In this document: in pieces, positions 1-11,002 of the stretch | Numbering within the stretch: position 1 is the stretch's first letter | How the letters are laid out: every line of letters begins with the position of its first letter | Assembly (NCBI GenBank): GCA_021234155.1 | Contig: JAJEKV010000071.1 | Location: forward strand, 496,001 to 560,000 | Reading direction: 5' to 3' | Source of the DNA: Isoetes taiwanensis | Lineage: Eukaryota > Streptophyta > Lycopodiopsida > Isoetales > Isoetaceae | Length of the DNA: 64,000 nucleotides | Position numbers and translations under genes: made by a program | The notes under the pieces: generated by a model | Seen by the model: the letters and a program-made list of their open reading frames with translations, nothing else | Told to the model about the DNA's origin: nothing | The model's database searches: none

Positions 1-1215
1 AGGTTGCAGCAAGGCAACAAATCAGTCCAGAAATATACAGAGGAATTCATGAGGCTAAGGCTTTATGTGCCAAAGTTGGGTGAGAAGCATGCAGTGGAGA
101 GCTACATTGAGGGGCTGAATGATGAGATCCGCAAGCTTGTAAGGGCAATAAACCCTAAGACAGTATCAGAAGCAGAGTCCAAGGCAATAAGCTTGCAAGG
201 GACGGGGCCTCAGAATAGCGGGCAGAGGCAGCAGTATTACCAGGATAAAGGCAAGGCAACAGGGAGTTATAGCCCTAGGGCAGCCAGTCCAGGTCCAGCT
301 AGAGCCCCATATGGTGGCAACCAGGGGAAGCAGCAGGAGAAGAAGCAGGTGTCCTTCAAGGACAAGCAGGAGGGGTCAAACTACTCCAAAGCGGTCACGA
401 TCCTTTTGCGAGGCTATGCCCAAGGAAAAAAGAGGCAGAGTGCATAGAAAAGCGGCTTTTGCTTCCAGGTGCTTCCAGCCGGGCCACAGGGCGTGGCTGC
501 CCCTACGTCATGAGTGCAACGCTAGCAGAGTTGGGAGATTGGGACACTCTGTCTGACGACGACAGCGAGGCAACCCGCGACTACATCCAGGGTGTGTCAT
601 ATCTTTGCCGCAATAGATACAGAACAAGCAAAGAGCCAGTATAAGGTAATTTCCACAGTAGGGAAGGCCAAGGCCAAGTCATTCATAGTCCTGATAGACT
701 CGGGAAGTAGCCATAACTTTGCATCCCCCAGAATGGTTGAGATGTTGAAGTTGAAACCACTGAAGTCGAAGCCGAGGCCCGTTGGTTTAGCAAGTGGAGC
801 AGTAAGGCAGACAGCAGGCAAGAGGATCAACTTCGACATCGACTTGCCAAGGATTAATATCCAGATGGGGGCAGAAGTAATGGGCATTGGCAAGTATGAC
901 TTGATCATTGGAATGGAGTACCTTGGACCAGCAGGGGCCATCATTGATTGTGGAAAGCAGAAGGTGACCTTCCCAACGCCCGACGGCAAGATCATCGAGA
1001 TCACAGGTAAAGAAGTTGCTCCCATCATGCAGTGTATGTCTTCTAAGCGGTTGTTCAAGTGCATCAAGAGCGAGCAGGTAGCATACATCTTCAAGCTTGA
1101 GATTGAAGAGCCCGAATCAGAAAGCAAAGAAGACAAAGTGCTCAGCAAGTTGCCCAAGCAAATAGCTAAGTTGATCACGGAGTTCCACGATCTCTTTCCA
1201 GATGAGATCGAGCAG
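1..1215 (+). mobile_element. Ty3/gypsy gag-protease fragment (fossil)
   Basis: This is a piece of an LTR retrotransposon, cut by the left window edge. The first ~250 bases encode a gag capsid-like segment (VQKYTEEFMRLR ... ESYIEGLNDEIRK), followed by a Gln/Gly/Lys-rich stretch. At about 640-1,050 there is an aspartic protease with the active-site motif IDSGSSHNFA and the second-lobe motif YDLIIGMEYLG. The same gag and protease segments recur at about 59.1-60.3 kb, so both belong to one family (chromovirus-like Ty3/gypsy). Similarity between the copies stops near 1,214, just after the protease, so reverse transcriptase and integrase are missing here. It is a fossil with a few breaks and looks younger than the 59-63 kb copy, because longer frames survive. 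Family assignment is by motif recognition only. Confidence 0.85.
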
Positions 1216-1841
1216 TCACTTGCATGGTTGTTTTCTGCCCTAATTTGCGGAGTTGGGTCCATGTTTAACATCCACGTCATTATTGTTCTTAGAATAGAAT
1301 AGAATAAGGGGCCCTTATCAACATGATCGTATGCACCTATAGAACAAGGTACTACACTCTGGTATATGGAAGGACCCGCACGAAACTTCTCTTATTGGCT
1401 TAAGCACTGAGAAAATATTCTTAAAAAAATATATTCATACCCTTGCATTTACTATCCATTGGAATAGTGTAATGTATAAACAATCTGTGTCCTCTAAAAA
1501 TCATTGATCTTTATTGGAGATGACTATGCCGAGCTGCAACATTAAGGATTGAAGTAGGTAAGACTTTAACTATCTAGCACAATTCATTCATTTGTTCAAA
1601 CATGAATTACTTATCTAATGTATTCTCCTTGCAGATGAACACGGGGTGCCTTGAATCTATTACGAGATAGGTTGGATATATCCAGTTGAATATGGTCCCT
1701 CTTACTGTGTACTCTTTATCGAGCGGATGCACGTTCTTGCTGGTCTCTTGGAAAACGAAAAATCATTGGTCATTGAAGAAGCATTATTCTACCATTTTGT
1801 ACTATCTTTGTTTCTTTGCAAGAAAAACAAGAAGGCGAAAA
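1216..1841. other. AT-rich gap, no gene seen
   Basis: No coding region is recognisable between the truncated gag-protease fossil and the solo LTR. It holds a short GAATA-type microsatellite at about 1,291-1,304 and ends in a purine-rich run (about 1,819-1,841) directly before the LTR. Confidence 0.5.
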
Positions 1842-3397
1842 TGTGACGTTCCAAAGACGATTATACGGTCCCGGACATATCTTTATCTTGCCTGCGTCAG
1901 CATTACCGTACCATCCACCGGCGTGTGCGCCCGCGTGTAGCCCGAGGTTAGTAGCCCTAGGGGGGCAACTTGCAAGGTATGCGCATTTATTATTAAGGTG
2001 CACATTTACCAATGTGCACATTTATTAAGGTGCACACCTTTCCATGTAGATGCATTTATGCCACCTAGCCATTTAAGGCAAGTGGGCCATTCCCAATTAT
2101 CCCACATGCTTAAAGGGGATAATTGGAAACCCTAGCCCTAACCCCTTGTCTATTTAGGTTAGGGCAACCCTAACTTGCTATTTTCGTTCCTAGGTTTTAG
2201 AGCTCTGTTTGGCTGCCCGTGAGCCAAAACCAGCCTCCCGCATTTGTCTAAGCGAATTGCACCATTAGTTTCCCTTGATTCGAGCAGTTCAGCAGGATGG
2301 TCGAACTCAGGTCAGGAGGAGCAACTCAAGGATCAGGTATTTAGTCAATTTAATAGTCTAAACCGTTTTCCCGTCATTGTATCAGTAGGTTTAGCCTATT
2401 AAATGCGCCCTTAGCGACTATCTAGATCTCTAGATACAGGACTCTAACTAAAGAACCTAACTCTATGATATAGATTAGATCTAGTTCTTTAGTTCTTCCG
2501 TGATGTATATGGATGATGTATCTCTGTGAACTCCTTGTATTGGGAAGGGGGCAGACCTCAAGCTTGGTAGTAGATGCTCCTAGATTAGCCTCTCTAGCAC
2601 ACTATAGATTAGCCTGTGTGTACAAGAACCACACCGGGTTGTGGGTGAAGGGGCCGGACCGCTCTGAAGGAGGTTAGTGTTTTGACTCTTGAGCGATCCC
2701 TCCGGTGTGTAAGGCCCTCCGGGGATCATTGTGACTAGGTCTAATGGCTTGCCACCGAAAAGGCAAGGCATGGGCTCGGCACCGTGAAGTGGTGTTCACT
2801 TTCGGTGGGTTCGGTCCGAATAAGGGCGGTGGCCCTCTAGTCACCTTGAGTCGGCATGTAGATCTCTGGAGGGTGATCCCTACCGCCCCATCCGGGCCCA
2901 GGGGATGCAACCCGTGAGTAGCCCTTTTGGCTATGCATCCGTGGCGGGCTACATCGAGTCCCAACACTTTTTCAGCCTACTCGCAAAAGTGTGCAATGGG
3001 AGAGGGGCGGATGGAGTGGACAACACTATGCCATGTTCTCATGCCGGCCAAATCCATTGCCATGAATTCTGTCTGCAATGAACTCTGGAGACCCAAGTCG
3101 TCAGTCATCCCTTCGAGTCTGAGCCTTGGGTAGGAACCCCTATGTATGATGCTAATCATTGTCTATGCAGATGTTGACGCACCACCCTTCGAGGTGGATA
3201 CGTGATTATGATGTATACTGACATGTATGTTTACGCTTCCGCAACAGGGTAAAATGACCCCTTCACTCTTCCCACTTTGGGACTCGCATTGTGCAAATGA
3301 CATGTGGAGGGCCCCTCAGACGATATGGAGCTGGTATGGGGGATGAACTCCTGTTTGTATACGGTGAGTGCACCGTATACGAGTAGGAGACGTCACA
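1842..3397 (+). mobile_element. Solo LTR, Ty3/gypsy-type, ~1.56 kb (fossil)
   Basis: The block begins TGTGACG and ends CGTCACA, the short terminal inverted repeat expected of an LTR. It aligns over its whole length with the block at 52,524-54,067, which is followed by a primer-binding-site-like sequence. Shared landmarks include GTAGCCCTAGGGGGGCAACT near the 5' side and a GTATACGGTGAGTGCACCGT segment near the 3' end. The flanks carry CGAAA on both sides (1,836-1,840 and 3,398-3,402, with one extra A on the left), consistent with a 5-bp target duplication around a solo LTR. No primer-binding site follows. Divergence from the other copy is easily visible by eye, so it is not recent. Confidence 0.75.
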
Positions 3398-4695
3398 CGA
3401 AATGTCCTAATACTCCATGAGTAGACCAAAGAGCGACTGTTAACTAGAATTTGCATGGCCATATTTTGTAGCAACCATATAAGCAAAAAGCATTGTATTC
3501 TCCAAGCTTTTTCATTTTGAGTGTTTGAAGAAGATTTCCTTCTGCCATTCCTAGCCTAGATCCAAGTGTATATGAATAGAATAGAATAGAATAGTTTTTT
3601 TAACACACTATATAACAAGGGCAATTGATTTTAAATTTATGAATGTATCACGTGTCTCTTGCAAGGCATTGCTCCATAGCAATATATGATTTAATATTGC
3701 ATGTGTTGCTGAATGGTTTAATATTGCATGTGTTGCTGAATGGTCTAATATTGCGTTTCCGGTTTTGCTGAGCAAACATTCTCACATGGCTACAAAGTGT
3801 ACATTCTTCTCAATGGTCTGCATGAACAACGCCTCCATACCAATCCATACCAATTCAGCTATGAAGATCTTCCTATACAGATCAGACAATCTTGATTCAT
3901 AAAATGACATATAGCTAGAGAGAACAAGTAAAATAGCACATATGTCCATAGATTTGCCTCGACTCCACTCCAATGTGACTACGAGTTGTGGGATGGATGG
4001 CTAGAAGGTTGAGTCCAAGCACTTGTGCACGCAATATTTCATTTTACCATGTGACATTCCACTACATCTATCTCATGAATTGAAGCCAAAAGCCTAACAA
4101 ATATTTCATTTACCCCTGGGACATTCCACTACATCTATCTCATGAACAAAGGCCAATAACAGACTGATTCTAAGCTAAACTAGAGATTTACATGGGTGCA
4201 GATTTTTTTGATAATTGCATTTTTTGAAATTACATTCAAGTCTAGCATGATCAAGAACAAAGTCCAGACTACACCAAGTCCAACATGATCAAGACCACTT
4301 TCACCAAGTAAGACGACACCAACCAACAAGAACAGAGCCAAAGCATCACATATCAAACAAGTATAACTTGCCAAGCCTGCATTGAACTAGAAGGCAGTGC
4401 ATATTTTTTTGATAATCACATTTTCCCACTTAGATTGGATTTATTTGTTTGTTTCTAAGCATCAATAAAAGTATCTTTGATTATCTCTAAGGCTTTATCT
4501 GGTCATGTTTTGTTGTCGATGATGTCAAAATTTTGCTATGATTTCACTATGAATTAGCTTAATGGTTTACATTGACATTTTAAGTTAGCCTTTAGCCTTT
4601 GCACTATACCTTAAGTTTTAATTTCAATGTCCACAGCTAAAACATGCATACGGTTGATTAAAACATATGCTTGTTTCAAAATCCAAAATTAAAAT
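3398..4695. other. Gene-free stretch with small tandem duplications
   Basis: I see no gene. A GAATA microsatellite lies at about 3,577-3,598. A ~28-base unit ending in GTGTTGCTGAATGGT is repeated two to three times at about 3,710-3,755. A ~75-base duplication with the shared core GACATTCCACTACATCTATC lies at about 4,040-4,150. Confidence 0.5.
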
Positions 4696-4716
4696 ACTAC
4701 AAGAGGATGAGGGTTT

Positions 4717-4985
4717 GGCGTCAGAAAAATCGTCAGGAAAATTGAATGATTATGTCCTGACGAATATCCTGACGCTTACCCTGACGATTAAATTCCTGAC
4801 GATATATCGTCAGGACAAAACGTCAGACGAATCGTCAAAAATTAAGCGTCACATATATCGTCAGAAAAATCGTCAAAAAAATCGTCAGAATATTGCGTCA
4901 GGTGTAACGTCAGACTTTTCGTCAGAAAAATCGTCAGATGATGCGTCAGGAAAATCGTCAGAAAAATCGTCAGATTTTTCTTTTT
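4717..4985. repeat. Left subterminal array of CGTCAG/ATCGTCAG motifs
   Basis: About fifteen copies of a short CGTCA-containing unit, mostly CGTCAGAAAAAT, are packed here in one orientation. The reverse-complement array (TGACGATTTTT units) lies at the other end of the element. Although it reads as an open frame rich in Ser and Lys, it is a repeat, not a gene. Confidence 0.75.
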
Positions 4986-6397
4986 TTCTTTTTTTACTAT
5001 TTTTTATAATAAAAGTTGATCCAAAAATCTGTTTTGAATGAAATTTGTTGCATTGGAAAGCTCTCTTATAGATCTCTTCCATGGTATATAATTGAATCAA
5101 GTTTGATTAAGTTATGTGGTTGATAAGCATAACCTTTTGGCTGGTGTTAGTTATGGTTTGTTTGGTGTAACCTCCATAATGCAATGGCACCATGTTTTCT
5201 AGAGTGCATGGGTGGAAACCTCCTCCATCATAAGCTATGGTTGTTTCTGACATTTGTGCACTATGCATCGGACATGTGTAATTTTTAGAATTTTAAAACC
5301 CAAAAGTTCAAATGTTCTACGGAAATATGAAGTGGTCACATATGGTCAAGGCTCAAGGTCATTGGTCATTTTGGCAATAGGGACTATCTCCTATAATGCA
5401 ATGGTTATCTAAAATGCAATGGCACGGTGTTTGTACAATGGCACCATGGTTATCTATAATACAATGGCACCGCGATTGAACAATTGCTTTGTTGTTAGAT
5501 ATAATGCAATTGTCCATGTTATTATATGTGGACTTTAAAATTATGGAGCCTATGTGGCTTTTTACGTTATGGTGCTATGGTAATTAAAGCCATAGTTTTA
5601 GAAGGTGACAATGGTAATTATCTAAAGCCATGATTTTAGAAAGTGACAATGTAAAGGGACGTTGTGCCAATAGTTGAAAATTTCACAACCTTTGCCAATA
5701 ATTGAAAATTTCAATACAAGTTTTTTTAAAAAATTAATTTCTTTATGTTTACTTCTGGAAATCGAACCTAGGGTAATCGAAACCCTAGCAGCTCTTGGGG
5801 CAAAAACGGCCGCCCTTATCTGAGCGATGGCCTGCTTTGACAGCTCTATACTAGGATCATAGAATGCAAATAGTGCCCAAAGATTCTGAATGCATCCCGG
5901 ATTTGCAAGTAAATGGCGGTTGAATCCGGATTTGGAGGTTTCGGCCACAGCTACAGAATCCGGACTTCTGGTTTTTGGGGTTTTCAGCTGGCAAGTGACT
6001 TTGATTCAGCCATGTTGTAATTACACTGAAAGGCAATAAGCCCTTGTTGATCACTTGAACACTTCAGAAGCGGCAGTATTCAGAAGCGACAATACTCAGA
6101 AGATCAGTTTATTTTTACAGGTAGGCATCATCAATTTTTAGTTCACGGATACCGTTCTTCTGCTCTCTTTTTCTTTATGGTTTTGAATTTGGAGGTCCTG
6201 GCTCCTGGCATGAAGCTTGTTGTTGAGTTATTAAACAGAGGTCTTTTTGGAAAGAAGTAGAGCTTCAAAAGGAAGCTTGCAGCAAGATTTTGTATTTTCT
6301 AGATTGAATGCTTCGCTGTTTCCCAAGATAATATTTTTCTGTTGTCTTACCTGCCTGTGTCTATCCGGATGCTGATATAAGTCCTGTGTAAACTGAT

Positions 6398-6600
6398 CTT
6401 GTAACCTGTGTAAATCCTTTTCCTGTGCCAAAGGCTTATCTGTGGATAACTTGATTGCAAGGTTAGGCCAGTGAATTTCCGTGTGTAAACCAGGCAAGGT
6501 TTATTTGATTCTTGTTTAAACCTGTGTAAATCCTTTTCCTGTGCTAAAGGCTTAGCCATGGATAACTTGATCGCAAGGAGAGGCCAGTCAATTTCCAGTT
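6398..6600. repeat. Direct duplication of ~80 bp inside the CACTA-like element
   Basis: Two copies, about 6,401-6,480 and 6,519-6,598, share CCTGTGTAAATCCTTTTCCT, then AAAGGCTTA, GATAACTTGAT and AGGCCAGT. They lie in non-coding interior sequence. Confidence 0.7.
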
Positions 6601-7290
6601 TTTGCTTAGTTTTTCATGAATCAAAATCCCAATTACCTGTCCTATATCTGCTTTCGGACCTAAACGTGTTGTATAATGGATCATGCCAATATCCTAGCAT
6701 GGAACTCCAGATAAACCCAAGGTATATTCTGTCTGGTTCTCTTTCCTAGCTTGTTGTCCTTTTATCTTTTGCTTTATTTTTAATTCTAGAATTTTTAGCT
6801 TGTTTTTAGTGGATTTAGCCCAAGGGGATTCCTATGTAATACCAATTGTTAATAACCAGTTGTATAGTTACTTGGGTCGTTTTAACCAGTCGAAGCATTA
6901 TAATGGTTTGGTATGTTACTAGCTATCTGCTGTTATTATTGGATCAAATGGATTTCTATGATTATATAAGGTTGTTGGATGATGATACAAAAAATGAATG
7001 CTTCTACGTTGACCTTAATGCCCTTAACCATTAGTCTTTCGGACATCAAGGCATCTTTACATTTTTCCTTTCCATTTACTTTACTTTGCCGCCATGCTCC
7101 TTAAGAATTTTTCTTTTTCTTTCAGATTTGAACTTGGGAAGGGTGTGGCCTTTTTTATTTCTATCCAAAGTTTGGGCCTTTTCAATTTGTATGAGTAATT
7201 TATCACGTTTCTCTTGGCCTTGCTTAGCTGGTTTTCACTCTGCCTCTTTTTCAGCATATTTGTCCATGTCTATTCCGTAGTAGTTCTAGA

Positions 7291-8530
7291 AACGAAGATT
7301 TCGCTGATGATTGAATGGTCACGAGGTGTGCATCATGATCGCATTCTTGCTGGTTGTCATGATGGAACTGTAAGAATTTCTTTGATGTTCTTTAATGTGA
7401 TTGCTTGGAGTAATCATCACATCTGTTGATATAGCATTTATGCTTTCTCTGCCTTCTAAGCAATGAGAGAAAATGCTTAATCTAGTTTCTGCTCTAACAT
7501 AGATATGGCAGGGAATAACTAGCTATACAAGTTTTGATGCTGCAGAGAGAAGCCGAAGCCATATTGCGGTTGTTCCATACATCATACATCAGGATACGTC
7601 TCTGGCTCATATAATCAGGTCTTTATCCATTTGCATTTGAAAATAGTGGATAGATGTCTGATTCTCCAATTTTTGCTATAAAAGGCTTTACTCTGTGATG
7701 ATGATGTTGATTGCTGAAACTTGGATATATTACTGTATGCATTTTCTACAGCTAAGGAAAAGGCAGTTTGAATATGCACATTCTGTAACACAGGTTTAGA
7801 TAAACATACAATTGTACTAAATATTTTGTGTGCATGCATGGCATGGTAGAACAACCATTGTTTGCTCCCAAATATTGAATGGTTCGACCAGTTTAATATT
7901 GTCGTAATATTTTAGTAACACAAGGTGTATTCTTAAAGAAGTCATTTGGAAATAATCTCTATTTGGCTTAAAATGTTCTTGATCCCGTGTTACTTGTTAC
8001 AGGATCTCTATTAACACCACTGAACTATGGGCTGCAGACCCTGCGATGCCCTCAATAAGCAACCAAGGTATTCTACTACTACTTGAATTGTATATGTAAA
8101 AAATAGTTGTTAACACCACTGAAATGCGGGCTGCAGACCCTACGCTACCTTCAATAAGCCTGGAGCAAGTGACAAGTGAAGAATTCAACAAATCTCCCTG
8201 CTTGGCTAAAGTGGCAAGTCACTCTGCAGGTAAAAAGATAGAAACAATCATTCTAAATTGATTTATATATCAGTGCCCATTTTGAATTTTAGGTTCATGA
8301 TTTATAAAATAACTCGGGCCTTTAAGGTATACTAGTTGGCCTTTAAGGTATACTAGTAGTCACGAGCATGCAGGGCAATCAATAATATCGTATATTTTCA
8401 TTTTGCAGAGAACAAGCATATCGCAACAATGAAATGAAACTGTTAGTGAGCACTTGCCACAGTATATTTTTGTTGGCATTGTAGAGATTGTTACATGTAA
8501 TTGTGACTTGTTATTGCATTTGAATAAAGG
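7291..8530 (+). pseudogene. 3' part of a captured intron-containing gene, possibly WD-repeat
   Basis: Several segments behave like exons with matching GT-AG borders. An exon at about 7,291-7,369 reads IEWSRGVHHDRILAGCHDGT, which resembles a WD40 strand, and is followed by GTAAGA. An exon at about 7,503-7,618 contains ERSRSHIAVVPYIIHQDTSLA and ends at CAG|GT. Exon-like pieces follow at about 8,003-8,068 and 8,110-8,229; these two share AACACCACTGAA and GCGGGCTGCAGACCCT-type sequence and look like a partial duplication. A last exon after TTTTGCAG at 8,408 ends in TGA near 8,434, with AATAAAG at about 8,522. The position between the CACTA-like ends argues for capture of a host gene's 3' half. 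The product identity is a guess from one WD-like repeat; a TFIIIC-type WD protein is possible. Confidence 0.45.
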
Positions 8531-8714
8531 AGTTCTTGTTTTATTTATGCTCGCTTCTCTCAGTTTATTTATGCATTACAAGCTGTGTAATTGAAAATGC
8601 AGACATATTGCAAATCAATACAAAATTTAAATTCCAAACAAAATGCAAATCCACACAAAACGCAAATAGACGAACAACCTGATAAATTTGGCAAAAGTTG
8701 TTATGACAAAATTT

Positions 8715-8905
8715 TTGACGATTTTTTTGACAATTTTGTTGATGATTTTGCTGACGATTTTGCTGACTTTTTTTCTGACGTTTTTCTTGACGTTTTTTCT
8801 GACGTTTTTTCTGACGAATCCTGACGATTTGTCTGACGCTTAATCGTCAGAAAACTGACGATTTTTCTGACGATTTTTTTGACGCTTCATCGCCGATAAA
8901 AAATC
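8715..8905. repeat. Right subterminal array of TGACGATTTTT motifs
   Basis: Tandem TGACGATTTT / CTGACGTTTTT units form the inverted partner of the array at 4,717-4,985. They are followed by GC-richer CGCCG segments up to the CTCTTGTAGT terminus. Confidence 0.75.
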
Positions 8906-9006
8906 GTCGTAAAAATCGCCGCCCAAGAGGGTATGGGCGGTTAATCCGCTTTTGTGAAGACCATCGACGATTTTTTACCGCCGCTAGAATCGCATTCTCT
9001 TGTAGT

Positions 9007-9330
9007 AGGCATATGGAAGGCCAACACTTGTTATATTAACAGAGTTAACATAACGGATCATGTTGTGAAGGTATATTTAACGGAATCCGTTATATTGAAC
9101 AATATATTTTGTAGGGTACATTATCTTAAAAATTTCAACATAACGGACTATGACGTGAAGGTATTTTAACGGAACAACATCTACAACTACACTAATTTGA
9201 ACATGAACATCCACATGCTCCCATGCAATTAGCACCTTCATCTAGAAAATAAAATAGAAATAGACGATTTTAGTGATAACATTCTAGGACATATATTTGC
9301 TCTAAACCTATTGCACACGTCCACAATTAA
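9007..9330. repeat. Internal AACGG-type repeats
   Basis: The sequence AACATAACGGA[TC][TC]ATG followed by GTGAAGGTAT occurs twice (about 9,047-9,075 and 9,139-9,165), and an ACGGAATCCGTTAT palindrome lies between. No gene is seen. It may be the body of the Helitron-like element ending at 9,360. Confidence 0.4.
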
Positions 9331-9360
9331 TGCCCGGCATCGCCGGGCAAGCGTTTCTAG
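9331..9360 (+). mobile_element. Helitron-like 3' terminus (hairpin + CTAG)
   Basis: An 8-bp perfect stem, TGCCCGGC / GCCGGGCA with loop ATC, is followed after seven bases by CTAG, and the next base is T. This is the classic 3' end of a Helitron (subterminal hairpin, CTRR end, insertion before T). I could not find a convincing matching 5' TC end, so the element's length is unknown. No Rep/helicase is encoded nearby, so it would be non-autonomous. Confidence 0.5.
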
Positions 9361-9477
9361 TGGCTTTTAAAAATCTGCATACAAGGGGTTTTCGGCCACC
9401 TCTTGAATCAGAGGCGGCACCCCCCAAATACAATGATGAATCCAATTGATTGATGATCGCAAATATGTCAGTCAGAA

Positions 9478-10330
9478 ATGCTTGGGAGTTATATGTTATC
9501 TCTCCTTGGGCCTCTTTTTTTCAGAGAATTTTGAGTTCATGTTGCCAAGAATTGGATCGAAACCATAGCATTGTTGAGACTAAATAGAGTATTGATGTTT
9601 TATAAGCAAGCACCATGTCCCTTTATTCGAACACGGGTAGAGTGGGTATTTTCCTCTAGAAATGTTGTCTTCTTTGCTGCTAACTTTACAAACATCATGC
9701 CATGCACATTAAATCAAGTACATGAAAGATTGACGCATCAGCAATGTTGCATGCAATAATAGTGATTGCTACCGCATGATAATTGAATCAATCAGTATGA
9801 GAATAAAGCATTAGATTCAGACATTTAGTGTCCCATTTTAGAAGGAAATAAAGTAATGGGGCTATATAAATAGGTCCAACAAATAGTGACACTCTAGATT
9901 TTATGATGAATTTGTCTTTGCAAATTTCTATTATTATATGAATTGAATCTGCAAATTTCTATCATTATATAAAAGAGTTCTGCTAAAGTCTACAACTTGT
10001 CAATTTGTTTTGCATTTCTAGATCTGCAAAATTGTCTTTGATGTTTTTGCCATCAATGTGGCTCTGTAGAAGCCCACGGACAGGGCCTATGAACATATGC
10101 ACTCTAGGTATATGGTAAAGCTGCTTCTGCAAATTTCCATGATGCATATGAAACAGTTATATCAGATCCATATATTTGCACATGACATCATGGCTTGATG
10201 ATATCTTGACTATTGTGCATGATGAATATGATAAAGTTATCTCCACGAGTTTATATTGATTGACTTAGAAGAAAAATTACTATTTTAGTCAAACGATCTA
10301 GTTTTACGGGCACTTTGGTCCCAAGGGACG
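9478..10330. repeat. Unknown dispersed/duplicated repeat, copy 1
   Basis: This ~850-bp block aligns along its length with 12,938-13,775. Shared strings include GAGTTCATGTTGCCAA, CATGTCCCTTTATTC, GAAATGTTGTCTTCTTTGCT, TATAAATAGGTCCAACAAAT-like sequence and TATTTTAGTCAAAC near the end. No conserved open frame survives in both copies, so it is unlikely to be coding. It is either an unclassified non-autonomous element or a local segmental duplication. Confidence 0.75.
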
Positions 10331-11002
10331 CACTTATATAAACGAGGGTATATCGTGCCCATGCAGAGGGTGACCAAACACCCCTGCATATGGTTTTTTG
10401 AAAGGCAGATTTGACCCCTTCCATACAAAGTTTACCCCAAATAGTGGCCAAAAACCCCTCTAGCTCCATCGTATATGTGTGGAAATGGTCTAAAAAGCCC
10501 CCTATGAGTCACTCAGGCACATTATATGGCACCCAAAAGTGAATCCCCTGTGTCAAATACGGTGGATGGTCAATAAATCCAGTGCTCTTGGACACACATG
10601 TGGGATATTCTAACGAGGTATAATACATGAATCTCATGTACTTGAATCAACTATTCTCATGTACTTGAATTGACGTCTCAACTTATTTTACTTGCATTTT
10701 GTTAGAAAGAAATTGAGAATGAAGTGAGCTCGAAGCAATATATAGATTTTGGGGCCATGTTATCGTTGGAAGTAGATGATTTGACACCATGAATGCATTC
10801 ATCAAATCCTACAAAAAGAAAGCCATCAACTTCTGCAAAGAGTATCCCATTAAGCTACAAACTGTCTAAGAAAGAAGCTGCGAACCGTCTAAGAAAGAAG
10901 TTGTCAGATATTGAAGTTCCATAAATTTTTGAAATAAACATCGTTGCCCTGCAGCACATTACAAAAAAAATGTATAATATACAAGCATATTAATACATTC
11001 TG
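10331..11002. other. No gene seen
   Basis: The sequence between repeat copy 1 and the truncated LINE holds nothing I can identify. Confidence 0.4.

Larger units (their letters stand above)
4696..9006. mobile_element. CACTA-like (En/Spm-type) DNA element with captured gene DNA
   Basis: The left end reads ACTACAAGAG and the right end CTCTTGTAGT, inverted copies that resemble the CACTACAAGAAA termini of plant CACTA transposons (the first C is T on both sides here). Immediately inside both ends are dense arrays of the motif CGTCAGAAAAATCGTCAG, in opposite orientations (about 4,717-4,985 and 8,715-8,905), as expected for the subterminal repeats bound by a CACTA transposase. The ~3.7-kb interior has no transposase but does have spliced-gene-like exons (see 7,291-8,530), so it looks like a non-autonomous gene-carrying copy. 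No 3-bp TSD is visible. TA lies outside both ends if the TIR is read from CTACAAGAG, so another superfamily cannot be excluded. Confidence 0.6.

Noticed and set aside
597-1280. Long minus-strand open frame opposite the protease
   Set aside because: It is a shadow of the protease coding frame with no independent similarity.
4734-5041. Ser/Lys-rich open frame as a small gene (and its minus-strand Asp-rich partner)
   Set aside because: It is produced by the CGTCAGAAAAAT repeat array of the CACTA-like element.
5755-5805. tRNA or SINE head from a GGGTTTCGATTACCC-type T-arm on the minus strand
   Set aside because: No matching acceptor, D arm or anticodon arm is present. The short inverted CTAGGGT/ACCCTAG match alone is not enough.
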